Part shown: positions 1 to 7,965 of the stretch, in pieces
Layout: every line of letters starts with the position of its first letter
Numbering within the stretch: the stretch's first letter is position 1
From: Rhizobiaceae bacterium
Lineage (GTDB): Bacteria; Pseudomonadota; Alphaproteobacteria; Rhizobiales; Rhizobiaceae
Direction: 5' to 3'
Length of the DNA stretch: 64,000 bases
Assembly (NCBI GenBank): GCA_025698895.1
Contig: JAILWO010000003.1
Span: forward strand, 62,001 to 126,000
Program-made: the position numbers and the translations under genes
Notes under the pieces: generated by a model
The model's input: the letters and a program-made list of their open reading frames with translations, nothing else
Databases searched by the model: none
Told to the model about the DNA's origin: nothing

Positions 1-121
1 CCGGAACGGGATCCTGGCTTCCGTCGACAAACAGGAACAACAGCAGAATGATCACCGCGATGACCGCGGAGATGATGATGGATTTGCGTTCGGTCCATCT
101 CGAAGGCGTTGGTTTCGTCAT
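1..121 (-). CDS. small single-pass membrane protein (C-terminus outside window)
   Basis: The ATG at 121-119 is preceded by a good ribosome binding site (GGAGG, 124-130 region on the minus strand). The 40 visible codons give a short basic, hydrophilic N-terminus (MTKPTPSRWTERKS) followed by a strongly hydrophobic stretch rich in Ile, Val and Leu (about residues 15-32), then FVDGSQDPVP. This looks like an N-in membrane anchor. The gene runs off the left edge of the window, so its length and function cannot be judged. It is divergent from the receiver-domain gene and has a candidate EcfG-type promoter directly upstream, which suggests a stress-induced small membrane protein. Confidence 0.6.
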   Translation of the reverse strand, partial: MTKPTPSRWTERKSIIISAVIAVIILLLFLFVDGSQDPVP

Positions 122-138
122 CAGAACCTCCAATCCCA

Positions 139-163
139 AACCACCGCGCGCCCGGGATGTTCC
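139..163 (-). promoter_or_regulatory. candidate EcfG-type promoter of the small membrane protein
   Basis: On the minus strand GGAAC (163-159) is followed after 16 bases by GGTT (142-139). EcfG-family sigma factors of alphaproteobacteria recognise GGAAC, 16-17 bases, CGTT. The leader to the ATG at 121 would be only about 11 bases but still contains the GGAGG ribosome binding site. Confidence 0.5.
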
Positions 164-322
164 CACCTGGCGGGGGGCAGGAAATCCGCGCCCGCGGCCG
201 CGAGTTTCCTGCCCGCTCGCTCTGATATTAGGCGTCGTTCGGGGACTGATTGTCCAGCAACCGAGAAACATCGGATCGGCTCGGCTGTTGGCGGGGTACA
301 AACGCATGCCGAAGCGCCCGCA

Positions 323-706
323 ATGACGGATCTGGACCTGTTCAGGAAGAAGAGAATTCTGCTGATGGCGGAGGACCGGGCCTTTGCAAGGGACATGGCA
401 AACGACTTGACTTTGCTGGGCGCTACCGTCCTCGGACCCGTGGCGACTACGGCGGACGCGACGGCGGTGGCCTCTTCCGCGCGAGGACCGGATGGCGCGA
501 TCCTCGATATCGATATCGGGGAAGAGAGCACCTTCCCGGTGGCCGACCTCCTGCTTCGCTTTGAAGTCCCCTTCGTCTTCGCCGCCGCCTTTGCGCCTGA
601 CCGGGTACCGCGCGGCTTCCCGGGCTATGTCTTTTGCGGCATTCCCGTCGCGCTCTCGCAGATCGCGAAGGCCCTGTTTGGCAAGGAGGACATCAGGTCG
701 CACTGA
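323..706 (+). CDS. single-domain receiver (response-regulator-like) protein
   Basis: The 127-residue product looks like a stand-alone CheY-type receiver domain. It has an early acidic residue (AED near residue 17-19), a probable phospho-acceptor region ILDIDIGEE (around residue 60) and the alternating hydrophobic pattern of the fold. The family feature FPVADLL followed by PFVFA is typical of short rhizobial response regulators. The conserved Lys-Pro near the C-terminus is not intact: the sequence reads CGIPVAL, keeping the Pro but not the Lys. There is no output domain. It lies just upstream of the EcfG-like sigma factor gene and could act in that pathway, but it lacks the sigma-like domain of PhyR, so it is not PhyR itself. 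No clear ribosome binding site precedes the ATG, so the start is uncertain. Confidence 0.65.
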   Translation: MTDLDLFRKKRILLMAEDRAFARDMANDLTLLGATVLGPVATTADATAVASSARGPDGAILDIDIGEESTFPVADLLLRFEVPFVFAAAFAPDRVPRGFPGYVFCGIPVALSQIAKALFGKEDIRSH

Positions 707-720
707 TTGCCTGCCGTGGT

Positions 721-746
721 GGAACATTAGCCCCTCTCGTCACGTT
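721..746 (+). promoter_or_regulatory. consensus EcfG-type promoter of the sigma factor gene
   Basis: GGAAC (721-725) is followed after 17 bases by CGTT (743-746), an exact match to the EcfG consensus. The expected transcript start near 753 lies 28 bases before the sigma factor ATG at 781. This implies that the gene is transcribed by its own product or a paralogue. Confidence 0.7.
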
Positions 747-780
747 GCCCCGAAGGCGGCGGAAATCGAAGGGATCAGTC

Positions 781-1308
781 ATGAGTGAATCAGGACAATG
801 CGCCATGCGGCGGAAAGACACCGAGGAAGTCGTGGAACTCATTCCCGCTCTGCGAGCCTTCGCCCGGACCTTCTACCGGGATCAGACCGACGCGGACGAT
901 CTGGTTCAGGAGACGCTGACCAAAGCCATTGCCAAGATCGATCAGTATCAGCATGGCACGCGCCTGAAATCATGGCTCTTCACCATCATGCGGAACACGT
1001 TTTACAATCGGGTCGTCGTGCATAGTCGCGAGGCGCCGGGCCAGGTCGATTGCGTTGCCTCCCAGCCGGCTACCGCGGCGACGCAGGAATGGGCGGTACG
1101 GGGATGCGAACTGGAGCAGGCGATCAGCCGTCTGCCGGAAAAGCAACGGCAAATTCTCGTGTTGATCACGATCGAAGGCGCGACCTATCTGGAGGCCGCC
1201 GATCGGTGCGGGTGTGACATCGGCACGGTGAAAAGCCGTCTGTTTCGTTCAAGGGCACGCCTGTTGAAGGAGCTTGGTGCGGACAACGTGCAATCCGCCC
1301 TCAACTAG
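781..1308 (+). CDS. ECF sigma factor, EcfG (general stress) family
   Basis: The 175-residue product has the two ECF sigma domains. Region 2 (about residues 15-75) contains DADDLVQETL and GTRLKSWLFTIMRNTFYN; region 4 (about residues 110-170) contains LPEKQRQILVL and CGCDIGTVKSRLFRSRARL. These signatures match EcfG (ECF15-type) sigma factors, which direct the general stress response of alphaproteobacteria and are held by the anti-sigma factor NepR. The ATG at 781 was chosen because AAGGG lies 7 bases upstream and a consensus EcfG promoter lies at 721-746; a longer frame is open upstream but would start inside the preceding gene. Neighbours are a receiver-domain protein and a small NepR-like ORF. 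Many rhizobia carry several EcfG paralogues, and the window cannot show whether this is the main one. Confidence 0.88.
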   Translation: MSESGQCAMRRKDTEEVVELIPALRAFARTFYRDQTDADDLVQETLTKAIAKIDQYQHGTRLKSWLFTIMRNTFYNRVVVHSREAPGQVDCVASQPATAATQEWAVRGCELEQAISRLPEKQRQILVLITIEGATYLEAADRCGCDIGTVKSRLFRSRARLLKELGADNVQSALN

Positions 1309-1577
1309 CCTCTTCCATCGGACAGGGTCTTGTCGAATATAGACAGGCTCAAGCCGCAAGGGCTCTTCACCTTCCGGCGCGGTGGCTAACGCCCTTGCCG
1401 CCCTTCCTTCCTGTCACGAACGTATCCAGTCCCGGAGGTTCATCGCACCCGTTCAGCCGATGACGGGACATCCGCATCGAATTTCAGGTGATTGCAGGGC
1501 AAATTCGTGTGAGGGTCTTGATTCCAGCCCGACGCCAGTCGCAGATAGGGCAGGCTATCAAATGTTAGTGGATTCGC

Positions 1578-1772
1578 ATGACAAAACTCCGGACCATGAG
1601 CCGGCCTCGTGAGAGGGTGCCGGAGATTGTCGGCGCCGAGGACGACATCCAGGTGATATTGCGCGATATCGAATCCGAGAAGGTCCCGCAGCGACTGTTG
1701 GAGCTGGCCCAAAAGCTTCAGGTCCTGCTCAACGACCGAAAAAAGAAAATCTCTACCGACCGTGGAGATTAG
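1578..1772 (+). CDS. small protein, possibly NepR-like anti-sigma factor
   Basis: The 64-residue product contains ILRDIESEKVPQRLLELA (about residues 26-43). This resembles the core of NepR, where a helix is followed by (E)PVPxRFLxLLxxL. NepR binds and inhibits EcfG, and nepR genes are usually beside ecfG, as here (270 bases downstream, same strand). The match is short and the NepR assignment is an inference. Start choice is uncertain: ATG codons at 1578 and 1596 both have weak ribosome binding sites. The gene ends tail to tail with the methyltransferase, overlapping by 4 bases. Bases 1309-1577 upstream hold no gene that I can support. Confidence 0.5.
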   Translation: MTKLRTMSRPRERVPEIVGAEDDIQVILRDIESEKVPQRLLELAQKLQVLLNDRKKKISTDRGD

Positions 1773-2509
1773 CGCCGCCAAGGCGCGCTGTCGTTTCGCT
1801 TGCACAGATAAACTTCCGTTTCCGGCCGCTCCCTGATTTCGAATCCCGAACTGCGCAGCATCGCTTCGCAAGCGCCGGCGTTGGGAATGAACCAGTTCGT
1901 GGGATCGCCCGCATAGTTCTTCTCGACGAAATGCAGCTTCGGGAAGGCAGGGCGATCGAAGATCTCCTCATCGTCGAAGGCGTAGTCGTCAGAGAGCTTC
2001 CTCGATTCACGACAGCCGCGCATGAGGCTCTGGAAAAGCAGCAGATCCTCGGCCACGTGCTCGTGAATCAGGTCCAGCGCGAGCAGCGGGTGCCTGAGGT
2101 GATAGAAGACGCCCATGAAGATGACGAGGTCGAAGCGCTCGCGAAGTGAGGCGACGTCATAGACCGACATGCGCCTGAGTTCGAGGTCCACCCCCAGCTT
2201 ACCGGCGGCGAACCGGGCCTGGGACAGGTAGCGTTCGTCCTCATCGATTCCGACGACCCGCGCGGCATTCCGCCTGATCATTTCGAAGCTGTAGAAACCG
2301 GCATTGCAGCCGATGTCCAGCACCGACATGCCCGACATGTCCTCGGGCAGGACGTGCCGGAATCCTCTCCACTTAAAGGAAGGGTAATCGCCGAGAAAAT
2401 GATCGGGCGCGGTTTCCACGCCTTCCAGGCGCAGATTGTGGAACCAGGGCCCGAGTTCGCGAACCCGCCGAAGCGTGTCGTCATGGCTTGTGCTCTTGTC
2501 AGCGAGCAT
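1769..2509 (-). CDS. SAM-dependent methyltransferase of the glycan operon
   Basis: The 246-residue class I methyltransferase has the SAM-binding motif VLDIGCNAGFYS (around residue 64) followed by the acidic strand VVGIDED. The overall layout (HNLRLEG, DYPSFKWRGF, NWFIPN near the C-terminus) resembles tRNA U34 carboxymethyltransferase CmoB-like enzymes and the TIGR04290 methyltransferase family often found in proteobacterial glycan clusters. It is the last gene of a coupled operon, 12 bases after the epimerase gene at 2522-3517, so a role in methylating the sugar product is more likely than tRNA modification. The acceptor is unknown. Confidence 0.8.
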   Translation of the reverse strand: MLADKSTSHDDTLRRVRELGPWFHNLRLEGVETAPDHFLGDYPSFKWRGFRHVLPEDMSGMSVLDIGCNAGFYSFEMIRRNAARVVGIDEDERYLSQARFAAGKLGVDLELRRMSVYDVASLRERFDLVIFMGVFYHLRHPLLALDLIHEHVAEDLLLFQSLMRGCRESRKLSDDYAFDDEEIFDRPAFPKLHFVEKNYAGDPTNWFIPNAGACEAMLRSSGFEIRERPETEVYLCKRNDSAPWRR

Positions 2510-2521
2510 GGGACGCCTCCC

Positions 2522-3517
2522 TCAGCTTGCCATGGCTCGCGGCCCGAGGGTTCGGCTGTCGGCGAACCAGCCTATGGTCGCCTGCAATCCTTCCCGTATC
2601 GGGACCCGGGGTTGCCACCCCAGAACGCGGCGGGCCTTGCCGATATCCGGGCAGCGGCGACAGGGATCGTCGGCCGGCAGAGGGCGGTGGACCACCGGAC
2701 CGGCCCCTGGGACCAGTTCGGCGACCATGCGCGCCAGTTCAAGCACAGTCTGCTCGGTCGGATTGCCCAGATTGATCGCGCCGTCCGGCGGATCCGGCAG
2801 CTCCATCATCGCCAGCAGGCCTGTGACCATGTCGGACACGTAGCAGAAGGAACGGGTCTGGCTGCCGTCGCCGAATATGGTGAGCTGGTCGCCTGAAAGC
2901 GCCTGGGTCACCAGGTTCGAAACCACCCGGCCGTCGTCGCCGCGCATGCGCGGCCCATAGGTATTGAAGATGCGGGCAACGCGCGCGTCGACGCGCCCCG
3001 CGCGCACCATATCGAAGCAGAGGGTCTCGGCAGACCGCTTTCCCTCGTCATAGCAGGCCCGCGGACCCACGCAGTTCACCGATCCACGGTAGTCCTCGCG
3101 CTGCGGATGTTGTTCCGGATCGCCGTATATCTCGCTGGTCGAGGCCTGAACGAACCTGGCGCCGTGCACTTCGGCAAGCCGCAGGAGATTGAAGGTGCCG
3201 TTGACGCTGGTCATCATGGTGTGAACGGGATCGGCCTGATAGCGCGGCGGCGAGGCCGCGCAGGCCAGGTTGAATATGGCGTCGACCGGCCCCTCGAGGC
3301 TCATCTCGCGACCGACGTCGTGGCCGATGAAATGATAGAACGGGTCGCCGGCAAAGGCTTCCACATTGTCGCGGCAGCCGGTCACCATGCTGTCGATGCA
3401 GATCACCACGTATCCGCGTTCGCGCAGGAGCCGGCACAGATGGTAGCCGAGAAAGCCGGCGCCGCCGGCAACCACAGCGATCCGCTCCGCGCCGGCGTTG
3501 AACGATACGACACTCAT
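2522..3517 (-). CDS. NAD-dependent epimerase family, UDP-glucuronate decarboxylase-like (UDP-xylose synthase)
   Basis: The 331-residue extended short-chain dehydrogenase has the NAD motif GGAGFLG (residues 18-24) and the catalytic YDEGKR (Tyr near residue 157, Lys four later). NLACAASPPRYQADP, STSEIYGDP and NTYGPRM are signatures of UDP-glucuronic acid decarboxylase, which makes UDP-xylose from UDP-glucuronate. UDP-glucose dehydrogenase, which makes UDP-glucuronate, is encoded at 12012-13394. The start overlaps the stop of the preceding glycosyltransferase gene by 4 bases (ATGA), so translation is coupled. Related dTDP-glucose dehydratases share the fold, but the motifs fit the decarboxylase better. 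Confidence 0.82.
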   Translation of the reverse strand: MSVVSFNAGAERIAVVAGGAGFLGYHLCRLLRERGYVVICIDSMVTGCRDNVEAFAGDPFYHFIGHDVGREMSLEGPVDAIFNLACAASPPRYQADPVHTMMTSVNGTFNLLRLAEVHGARFVQASTSEIYGDPEQHPQREDYRGSVNCVGPRACYDEGKRSAETLCFDMVRAGRVDARVARIFNTYGPRMRGDDGRVVSNLVTQALSGDQLTIFGDGSQTRSFCYVSDMVTGLLAMMELPDPPDGAINLGNPTEQTVLELARMVAELVPGAGPVVHRPLPADDPCRRCPDIGKARRVLGWQPRVPIREGLQATIGWFADSRTLGPRAMAS

Positions 3518-4617
3518 GCGACTATCCGATCCTCGTTGTTGAAATTGGCGTTCGTCATGTCGATGGTCGCCGCCAGGAGTTCCCTTGCCCTGGCGAGCCC
3601 GCTGTGCCGCGCCAGGACCAGATCGCGCGCGGCGGCGGCCTGGCGATGACGGCGGGCTTCATCGTGCCGCCGCAGCAGGCGCACCACATCTTCGGCGCCA
3701 TCCGCTATACTGATCGTATCGCCGTCGAATATCCGGGTGAGCCCTTCCCAGCGATCGCTCACGATCGGGGTCGCGCAGGCGGCCGCCTCGAACAGCCGCA
3801 CGCTGGGCGACCATCCGCAGCGCACCATGTCGCTGCGCGTGACGTTGAGCGTGTAGCGTTGCCGGCTGTAGAACGAAGCATGATCCGCGGGCGCGACGTG
3901 TTCGATCCGCTCGACATTGGCGGGCCAATCAATGTCAGCCGGGTATTGGGGGCCGGCAACGACGAAACGCAGTTCGGGCAGCCGCCGCGCCGGCTCGATC
4001 AACAGCTCATCGAGGGTCGGCTGGCGATCGGGGCTGTAGGTTCCCAGATAGCCCAGATCCCACCGTTTTTCTTCGCCGGTCGGAAAATACGATCCCGCGT
4101 CCACGCTGCAATAGAGCGCACGAGCGTCACGCGCGCCGAAACGCCGCTGCAGTATGTCGAGCGCCTTTCCGCCGGCGAAGGAAAAATAGGTCGTGAAGCT
4201 GGAGACCTGGTCCCGACGCAGATAGTGGCAGCTTCCGTCCTCGAGCCCGGCCAGGGTGACCGGGGTGTCGATGTCGTAGAAACACAGGTCGGAGCGCAGC
4301 CGCGTCACCCAGTCTATGACGGCCTCGCCCTCCGGCACGTAGGAGCCGACGATGACCAGATCCGCCGCCGCCACGACTGGCGCATAGGCCTCGAGCTCCG
4401 CCAGATTGCGATAGTAGTCCAATGTGCAGTAGTCGGGGTCCGGCAGGTCGCGATGCGCCGAATACCAGGGCGTGTCCCGCTCCAGAAACAGCACATGGTG
4501 GCCGAGTTCGCGCAGCCCCTTGACGAGGGCGCGATAGGTCGTGGCGTGCCCGTTGCCCCAGGACGACGAGAGCGACAGCCCCAATATGACGATCGAAAGC
4601 TGGTTCGACTTGTGCAT
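3514..4617 (-). CDS. CgeB-like glycosyltransferase
   Basis: The 367-residue product has a two-Rossmann GT-B layout. The N-terminal half begins SIVILGLSLSSSWGNGHATTYR with GLRELGHHVLFLERD. The C-terminal half carries SPSVRLFEAAACATPIVSDRW, the donor-site region of CgeB/Glyco_trans_1_2 glycosyltransferases. The start used is the ATG at 4617, which overlaps the TAA of the upstream gene (TAATG); the open frame runs further upstream but only as antisense-like, Arg-rich sequence inside the neighbour. It is the third of three consecutive paralogous glycosyltransferases. Donor and acceptor are unknown; UDP-xylose or UDP-glucuronate are plausible donors given the operon. Confidence 0.8.
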   Translation of the reverse strand: MHKSNQLSIVILGLSLSSSWGNGHATTYRALVKGLRELGHHVLFLERDTPWYSAHRDLPDPDYCTLDYYRNLAELEAYAPVVAAADLVIVGSYVPEGEAVIDWVTRLRSDLCFYDIDTPVTLAGLEDGSCHYLRRDQVSSFTTYFSFAGGKALDILQRRFGARDARALYCSVDAGSYFPTGEEKRWDLGYLGTYSPDRQPTLDELLIEPARRLPELRFVVAGPQYPADIDWPANVERIEHVAPADHASFYSRQRYTLNVTRSDMVRCGWSPSVRLFEAAACATPIVSDRWEGLTRIFDGDTISIADGAEDVVRLLRRHDEARRHRQAAAARDLVLARHSGLARARELLAATIDMTNANFNNEDRIVA

Positions 4618-5711
4618 TACTCGGCAGCCTCCCGGACCGGATGATGGAAATATTCGGTGAGCAGCCCGTCGACCTCCATCGCGCGCTGGCGATAGGTGTG
4701 GCAGCGAAGGACCCTCTCGTGCGCCCGGTCGCCGATCTCTCGGGCGATTTCGGGCGTGAGCCCGGCCAGGATGGCGCGCACCTCCTCGCCGCTGCCGGCG
4801 ACGAGAATTTCGGTCCCTTCGTCGAAGAAGAAGTCGACGCCCGGCCACCTGTCGGTGATGATGCATGCGCCGGCGCCCGCTGCTTCGAACACGCGCGTTG
4901 CCGGCGAAAACCCCGTCTGGGCCATATCGCGGCGGCTGACGTTCAGGACGGCAAGCGGCGAGCAGTTGAAGGCGTTGTGGTCACTGGTGGGCACGTGCCC
5001 GACGCAACGCATGTTGGACGGCAGCGGCTTGTCGTCCCAGCCCGACCCGCCGAGCAGAAAACGACGCTGGGGTTCAGCCTGCGCGACCGACAGAAAGAAC
5101 TCCTCGACCCGCGCCTCCCGATCCGGCAGACGGTTGCCCAGAAATGCCAGATCGGCGCTGAACCCGTCCTGCTTCGGCACCGGAAAATGGGTTTCCGGGT
5201 CAAGCCCGTTGTAGATGGGGAAGCAATGCTCGACGCCGAAGCCTTTGTAGCCGTAGACGACGGGGTCGCCACCTCCATAGGTGAACACGAGCCGTGTCCG
5301 CGCGAGTTGCCGATGGAGCGGATGATCCACGTCATCGGCAAGCTCGGCCAGCGTCGCGGGAGCGTCCACGTCCCAGAATACCGTCAGCGCCTCGGGTCGC
5401 GCGTTCGCCAGAAGATGATCGAAAAGCGCGGCATCCTGGAAGCCGACGCCGCTCGCTTTCACGACGACCTCCGCCGATGAGGCCTCGGCCGCCGCCGCCG
5501 CGACGGCATCGAGCGTGGCGGGATAGACCACCACGCGACACCAGTCCGGAGGCTCGATGTCGCGATGTTCCTGCCGGCCATGCGCGTCGGGTTCATAAAA
5601 GACGACCTCGTGACCGAGATGAGCGAGGGCCTTGAGGATGCCCCGGTAGTAGGTGGCCGCGCCGTTCCAGTAGGACGACAGCAGGCTCGATCCGTAGAAC
5701 GCGATTCTCAT
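4617..5711 (-). CDS. CgeB-like glycosyltransferase
   Basis: The 364-residue product begins MRIAFYGSSLLSSYWNGAA and is clearly paralogous to the genes on either side (WNGAATYYRG, ALAHLGHEVVFYEPD). The C-terminal nucleotide-sugar region reads FSPATRVFEAAGAGACIITDRW with a downstream FDEGTEI. This is the CgeB/DUF3880-type glycosyltransferase layout, with no signal peptide or membrane segment, so it should act in the cytoplasm. The start overlaps the preceding gene by 4 bases and the stop overlaps the next ATG by 1 base, indicating translational coupling. The sugar transferred is unknown. Confidence 0.8.
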   Translation of the reverse strand: MRIAFYGSSLLSSYWNGAATYYRGILKALAHLGHEVVFYEPDAHGRQEHRDIEPPDWCRVVVYPATLDAVAAAAAEASSAEVVVKASGVGFQDAALFDHLLANARPEALTVFWDVDAPATLAELADDVDHPLHRQLARTRLVFTYGGGDPVVYGYKGFGVEHCFPIYNGLDPETHFPVPKQDGFSADLAFLGNRLPDREARVEEFFLSVAQAEPQRRFLLGGSGWDDKPLPSNMRCVGHVPTSDHNAFNCSPLAVLNVSRRDMAQTGFSPATRVFEAAGAGACIITDRWPGVDFFFDEGTEILVAGSGEEVRAILAGLTPEIAREIGDRAHERVLRCHTYRQRAMEVDGLLTEYFHHPVREAAE

Positions 5712-6826
5712 GCGGCCGCATCCCTTGTCCGTGTTGCCACGCCCGAACCCAGTCTTCCGACGATTCCCAGCAGTTCCTGGACGCGATGGGCGCAGCTATG
5801 GCGGTTCCTGACCGTGTCGAGACCGTGGCGCGCAAGCGCCTCGCTGAGAAACTGGTCATGCAGGACGTCGTGGAGCAGACGCGTCATCTCCTCGCGGTTG
5901 TGCGCCATGAGGAAGTCCCGCTCCTCGTGGAAGAGACCTTCCTCGTCGCGCCAAGGAGCACATATCAGCGGAATGCCGCAGGCCAGGGCTTCGAAGACCC
6001 GGATGGTGGGGATGCCCGGCAACTGCTCGACATAGGGGCGCCTGGGGATATGAACGGTGGCTCTCGCCGCGGCAAAGGCGCGAGGCACCTCGCAGTTGGG
6101 GATCCAGCCACGGTAGGCGAGATTGGAGGCGGAAAGCAGGGCCAGCGCCTCCTCGGGATAGCGGACGCCATGAACCCCGCCTGTGAGGGAAAGGTTCCGG
6201 GCCGGCTCGCAGAGGTATTCCGAAAGTTCCCGCGCTCTTTCCCCGTCGCCCCAGTTCCCGATCCAGACCAGGTCCTCGATCTTCTCGATGTCGGGGTGTG
6301 GCCGGAAGGTACTGGTGTCCGCGGCCTCGTGCCACGTGAAGACCTGGGAACCCCATCCCGCCCGGAGATATCGCTGGCGGAGCGCCTCGCCGAAGGCGAG
6401 CACGCCGTCATAGTCGTCAAGATCCAGACGGGCGAGCTCGTCCGACGCGGATACGGCACGATGATGCGTGTCGTGAAACAGGAGCAGGAAGGAAGCCTCG
6501 CGCCGCGTCCTGCCGATCCGGGCGACCAGCGACGGGTCGGTCCATTCATGCACGACCACGACGTCGGCTCGGGCAAGCGCGTCGTCATGGTCAAAGTCCG
6601 AATCGTAAATCTTCCATCTCAGATCCGGAAAACGCGCGCAGAAGTGGGCGATCGCGCCGGCTCCCTGTTCGGCCACCAGATTGCGGCGGCTCCAGGAATC
6701 CGCAGGCTCCAGCGCCAGCGCTTCGTGGCCCGCCCGCTGCAATTCACGCATCACGCCGCGAAGGAAATGCGCGTTGCCATGGTTCCAGTCCGATACGAGC
6801 GACTGCGTGTAAAAGAGAAACCTCAT
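5708..6826 (-). CDS. CgeB-like glycosyltransferase
   Basis: The 372-residue product starts MRFLFYTQSLVSDWNHGNA and contains GIPTIRVFEALACGIPLICAPW with DEEGLF, matching the C-terminal region of CgeB-like GT-B glycosyltransferases. It is paralogous to the two genes downstream. The ATG at 6826 was chosen because it overlaps the TGA of the upstream GT4 gene (TGATG); the 86 extra codons of the open frame lie wholly within that gene. VVVHEWTDPSLVARIGRTRR is in the acceptor domain. Substrate unknown. Confidence 0.8.
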   Translation of the reverse strand: MRFLFYTQSLVSDWNHGNAHFLRGVMRELQRAGHEALALEPADSWSRRNLVAEQGAGAIAHFCARFPDLRWKIYDSDFDHDDALARADVVVVHEWTDPSLVARIGRTRREASFLLLFHDTHHRAVSASDELARLDLDDYDGVLAFGEALRQRYLRAGWGSQVFTWHEAADTSTFRPHPDIEKIEDLVWIGNWGDGERARELSEYLCEPARNLSLTGGVHGVRYPEEALALLSASNLAYRGWIPNCEVPRAFAAARATVHIPRRPYVEQLPGIPTIRVFEALACGIPLICAPWRDEEGLFHEERDFLMAHNREEMTRLLHDVLHDQFLSEALARHGLDTVRNRHSCAHRVQELLGIVGRLGSGVATRTRDAAA

Positions 6827-7965
6827 CAGGCCTCCTCCGAAACCGGGACGGTGCGGGCCATGGCCCGATCGTAGATACTGCGCATCGCCAGCGCCTGGCG
6901 GTCCGGCGTGAACATGAGGGACCGCAGACAGGCGACGGCGGCCATGCCCGTCCGCAGTTCGGCATCGTCGACCAGCGCGTTGACCGCGTCGGCCAACGCG
7001 GCGGGATCGTCTGGCGGGAAGAAGAGAGCCGCGCCGTCCCACAGTTCCCGGAAGACCGGGATGTCCGACAGAACCAGCGCGCATCCCGAACGGGCGGCCT
7101 CCAGCGGCGCCAGTCCGAATGGTTCGTAGCGAGAGGGCGCCACGAATATGCCGGCTTCGGCCATCGCGGCCCGTGTGTCAGGCGCCGCCAGTTCGCCGGT
7201 TGCCCGCACGTTGGAAAGCGCCACGGATTGTCCCTGCGGACCACGAACGGCGCCCGCCATGACGACAGGCCAGCAACAACGGGAGGCGGCGCGATCCAGA
7301 ACCTCGCCGTTCTTTCCCTCGTCCCACCAGCGGCCTGCCGCGAAGACGACGTCTGACTTGAGGTTGCGCCGGCACGGAAAGCCGACTGCATTGTGAACGA
7401 CGGAGACGGCCAGACCCGGCCCGTAGCAGGCGGACACGGCTTCGGCATGGGAAAGGCTCGGGCAGACGATGCCGTCGGCGTTTTCGAGGCCGGCGCGGGT
7501 GCACGACCTCTGCCACCGCCACTCCGGCGGCAGAGGGTCGCCGCGAACCCTATCCCACCACGTGGCCACGCAGGAATGAGAGACGGCGATCACCGGCACG
7601 CCAACGGCGATGCCCTGCGCCTGTGAAGGAACATTGACCTGAACCACGTCGATGGCGTGGCGCCGCGCCAGCGTACCCAGCGCGTCGCCGATGCGGGCCA
7701 GTTCCGTCTCGCTTTCGCACATCCAGTCCAACGGCAGACCGGTCGTCACCAGTTCGCCTATCCGCGACGCCTCCCCGGCCTGGTGCGCAGACGGGGACGG
7801 ACCCAGGACGGCAAAAACGGTTTCGACGTTCTGGTTCGAGAGCGCGGAGGCGAGATCCATGGCGTATCGCCATACCCCTCCTACGGCATCCAACGTCATG
7901 AGGAGCCGAAGGGGAGGGGCGCGGCGCGAAGCTTGAGCGCGCGGGAAGTTGACCCGATCCATCAT
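6826..7965 (-). CDS. GT4-family glycosyltransferase
   Basis: The 379-residue GT-B enzyme carries the retaining GT4 signature APSRYEPFGLAPLEAARSGC (about residues 287-306), including the E-x7-E type motif that binds the donor phosphate, followed by DIPVFRELWDGAALFFPPDD. The N-terminal half begins LRLLMTLDAVGGVWRYAMDLA. The start is the ATG at 7965, within ATGATG and overlapping the preceding stop by 4 bases; upstream codons belong to the neighbour. It is the only classical GT4 enzyme of the operon and may add the first or a branching sugar, but nothing in the sequence fixes the substrate. Confidence 0.85.
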   Translation of the reverse strand: MMDRVNFPRAQASRRAPPLRLLMTLDAVGGVWRYAMDLASALSNQNVETVFAVLGPSPSAHQAGEASRIGELVTTGLPLDWMCESETELARIGDALGTLARRHAIDVVQVNVPSQAQGIAVGVPVIAVSHSCVATWWDRVRGDPLPPEWRWQRSCTRAGLENADGIVCPSLSHAEAVSACYGPGLAVSVVHNAVGFPCRRNLKSDVVFAAGRWWDEGKNGEVLDRAASRCCWPVVMAGAVRGPQGQSVALSNVRATGELAAPDTRAAMAEAGIFVAPSRYEPFGLAPLEAARSGCALVLSDIPVFRELWDGAALFFPPDDPAALADAVNALVDDAELRTGMAAVACLRSLMFTPDRQALAMRSIYDRAMARTVPVSEEA

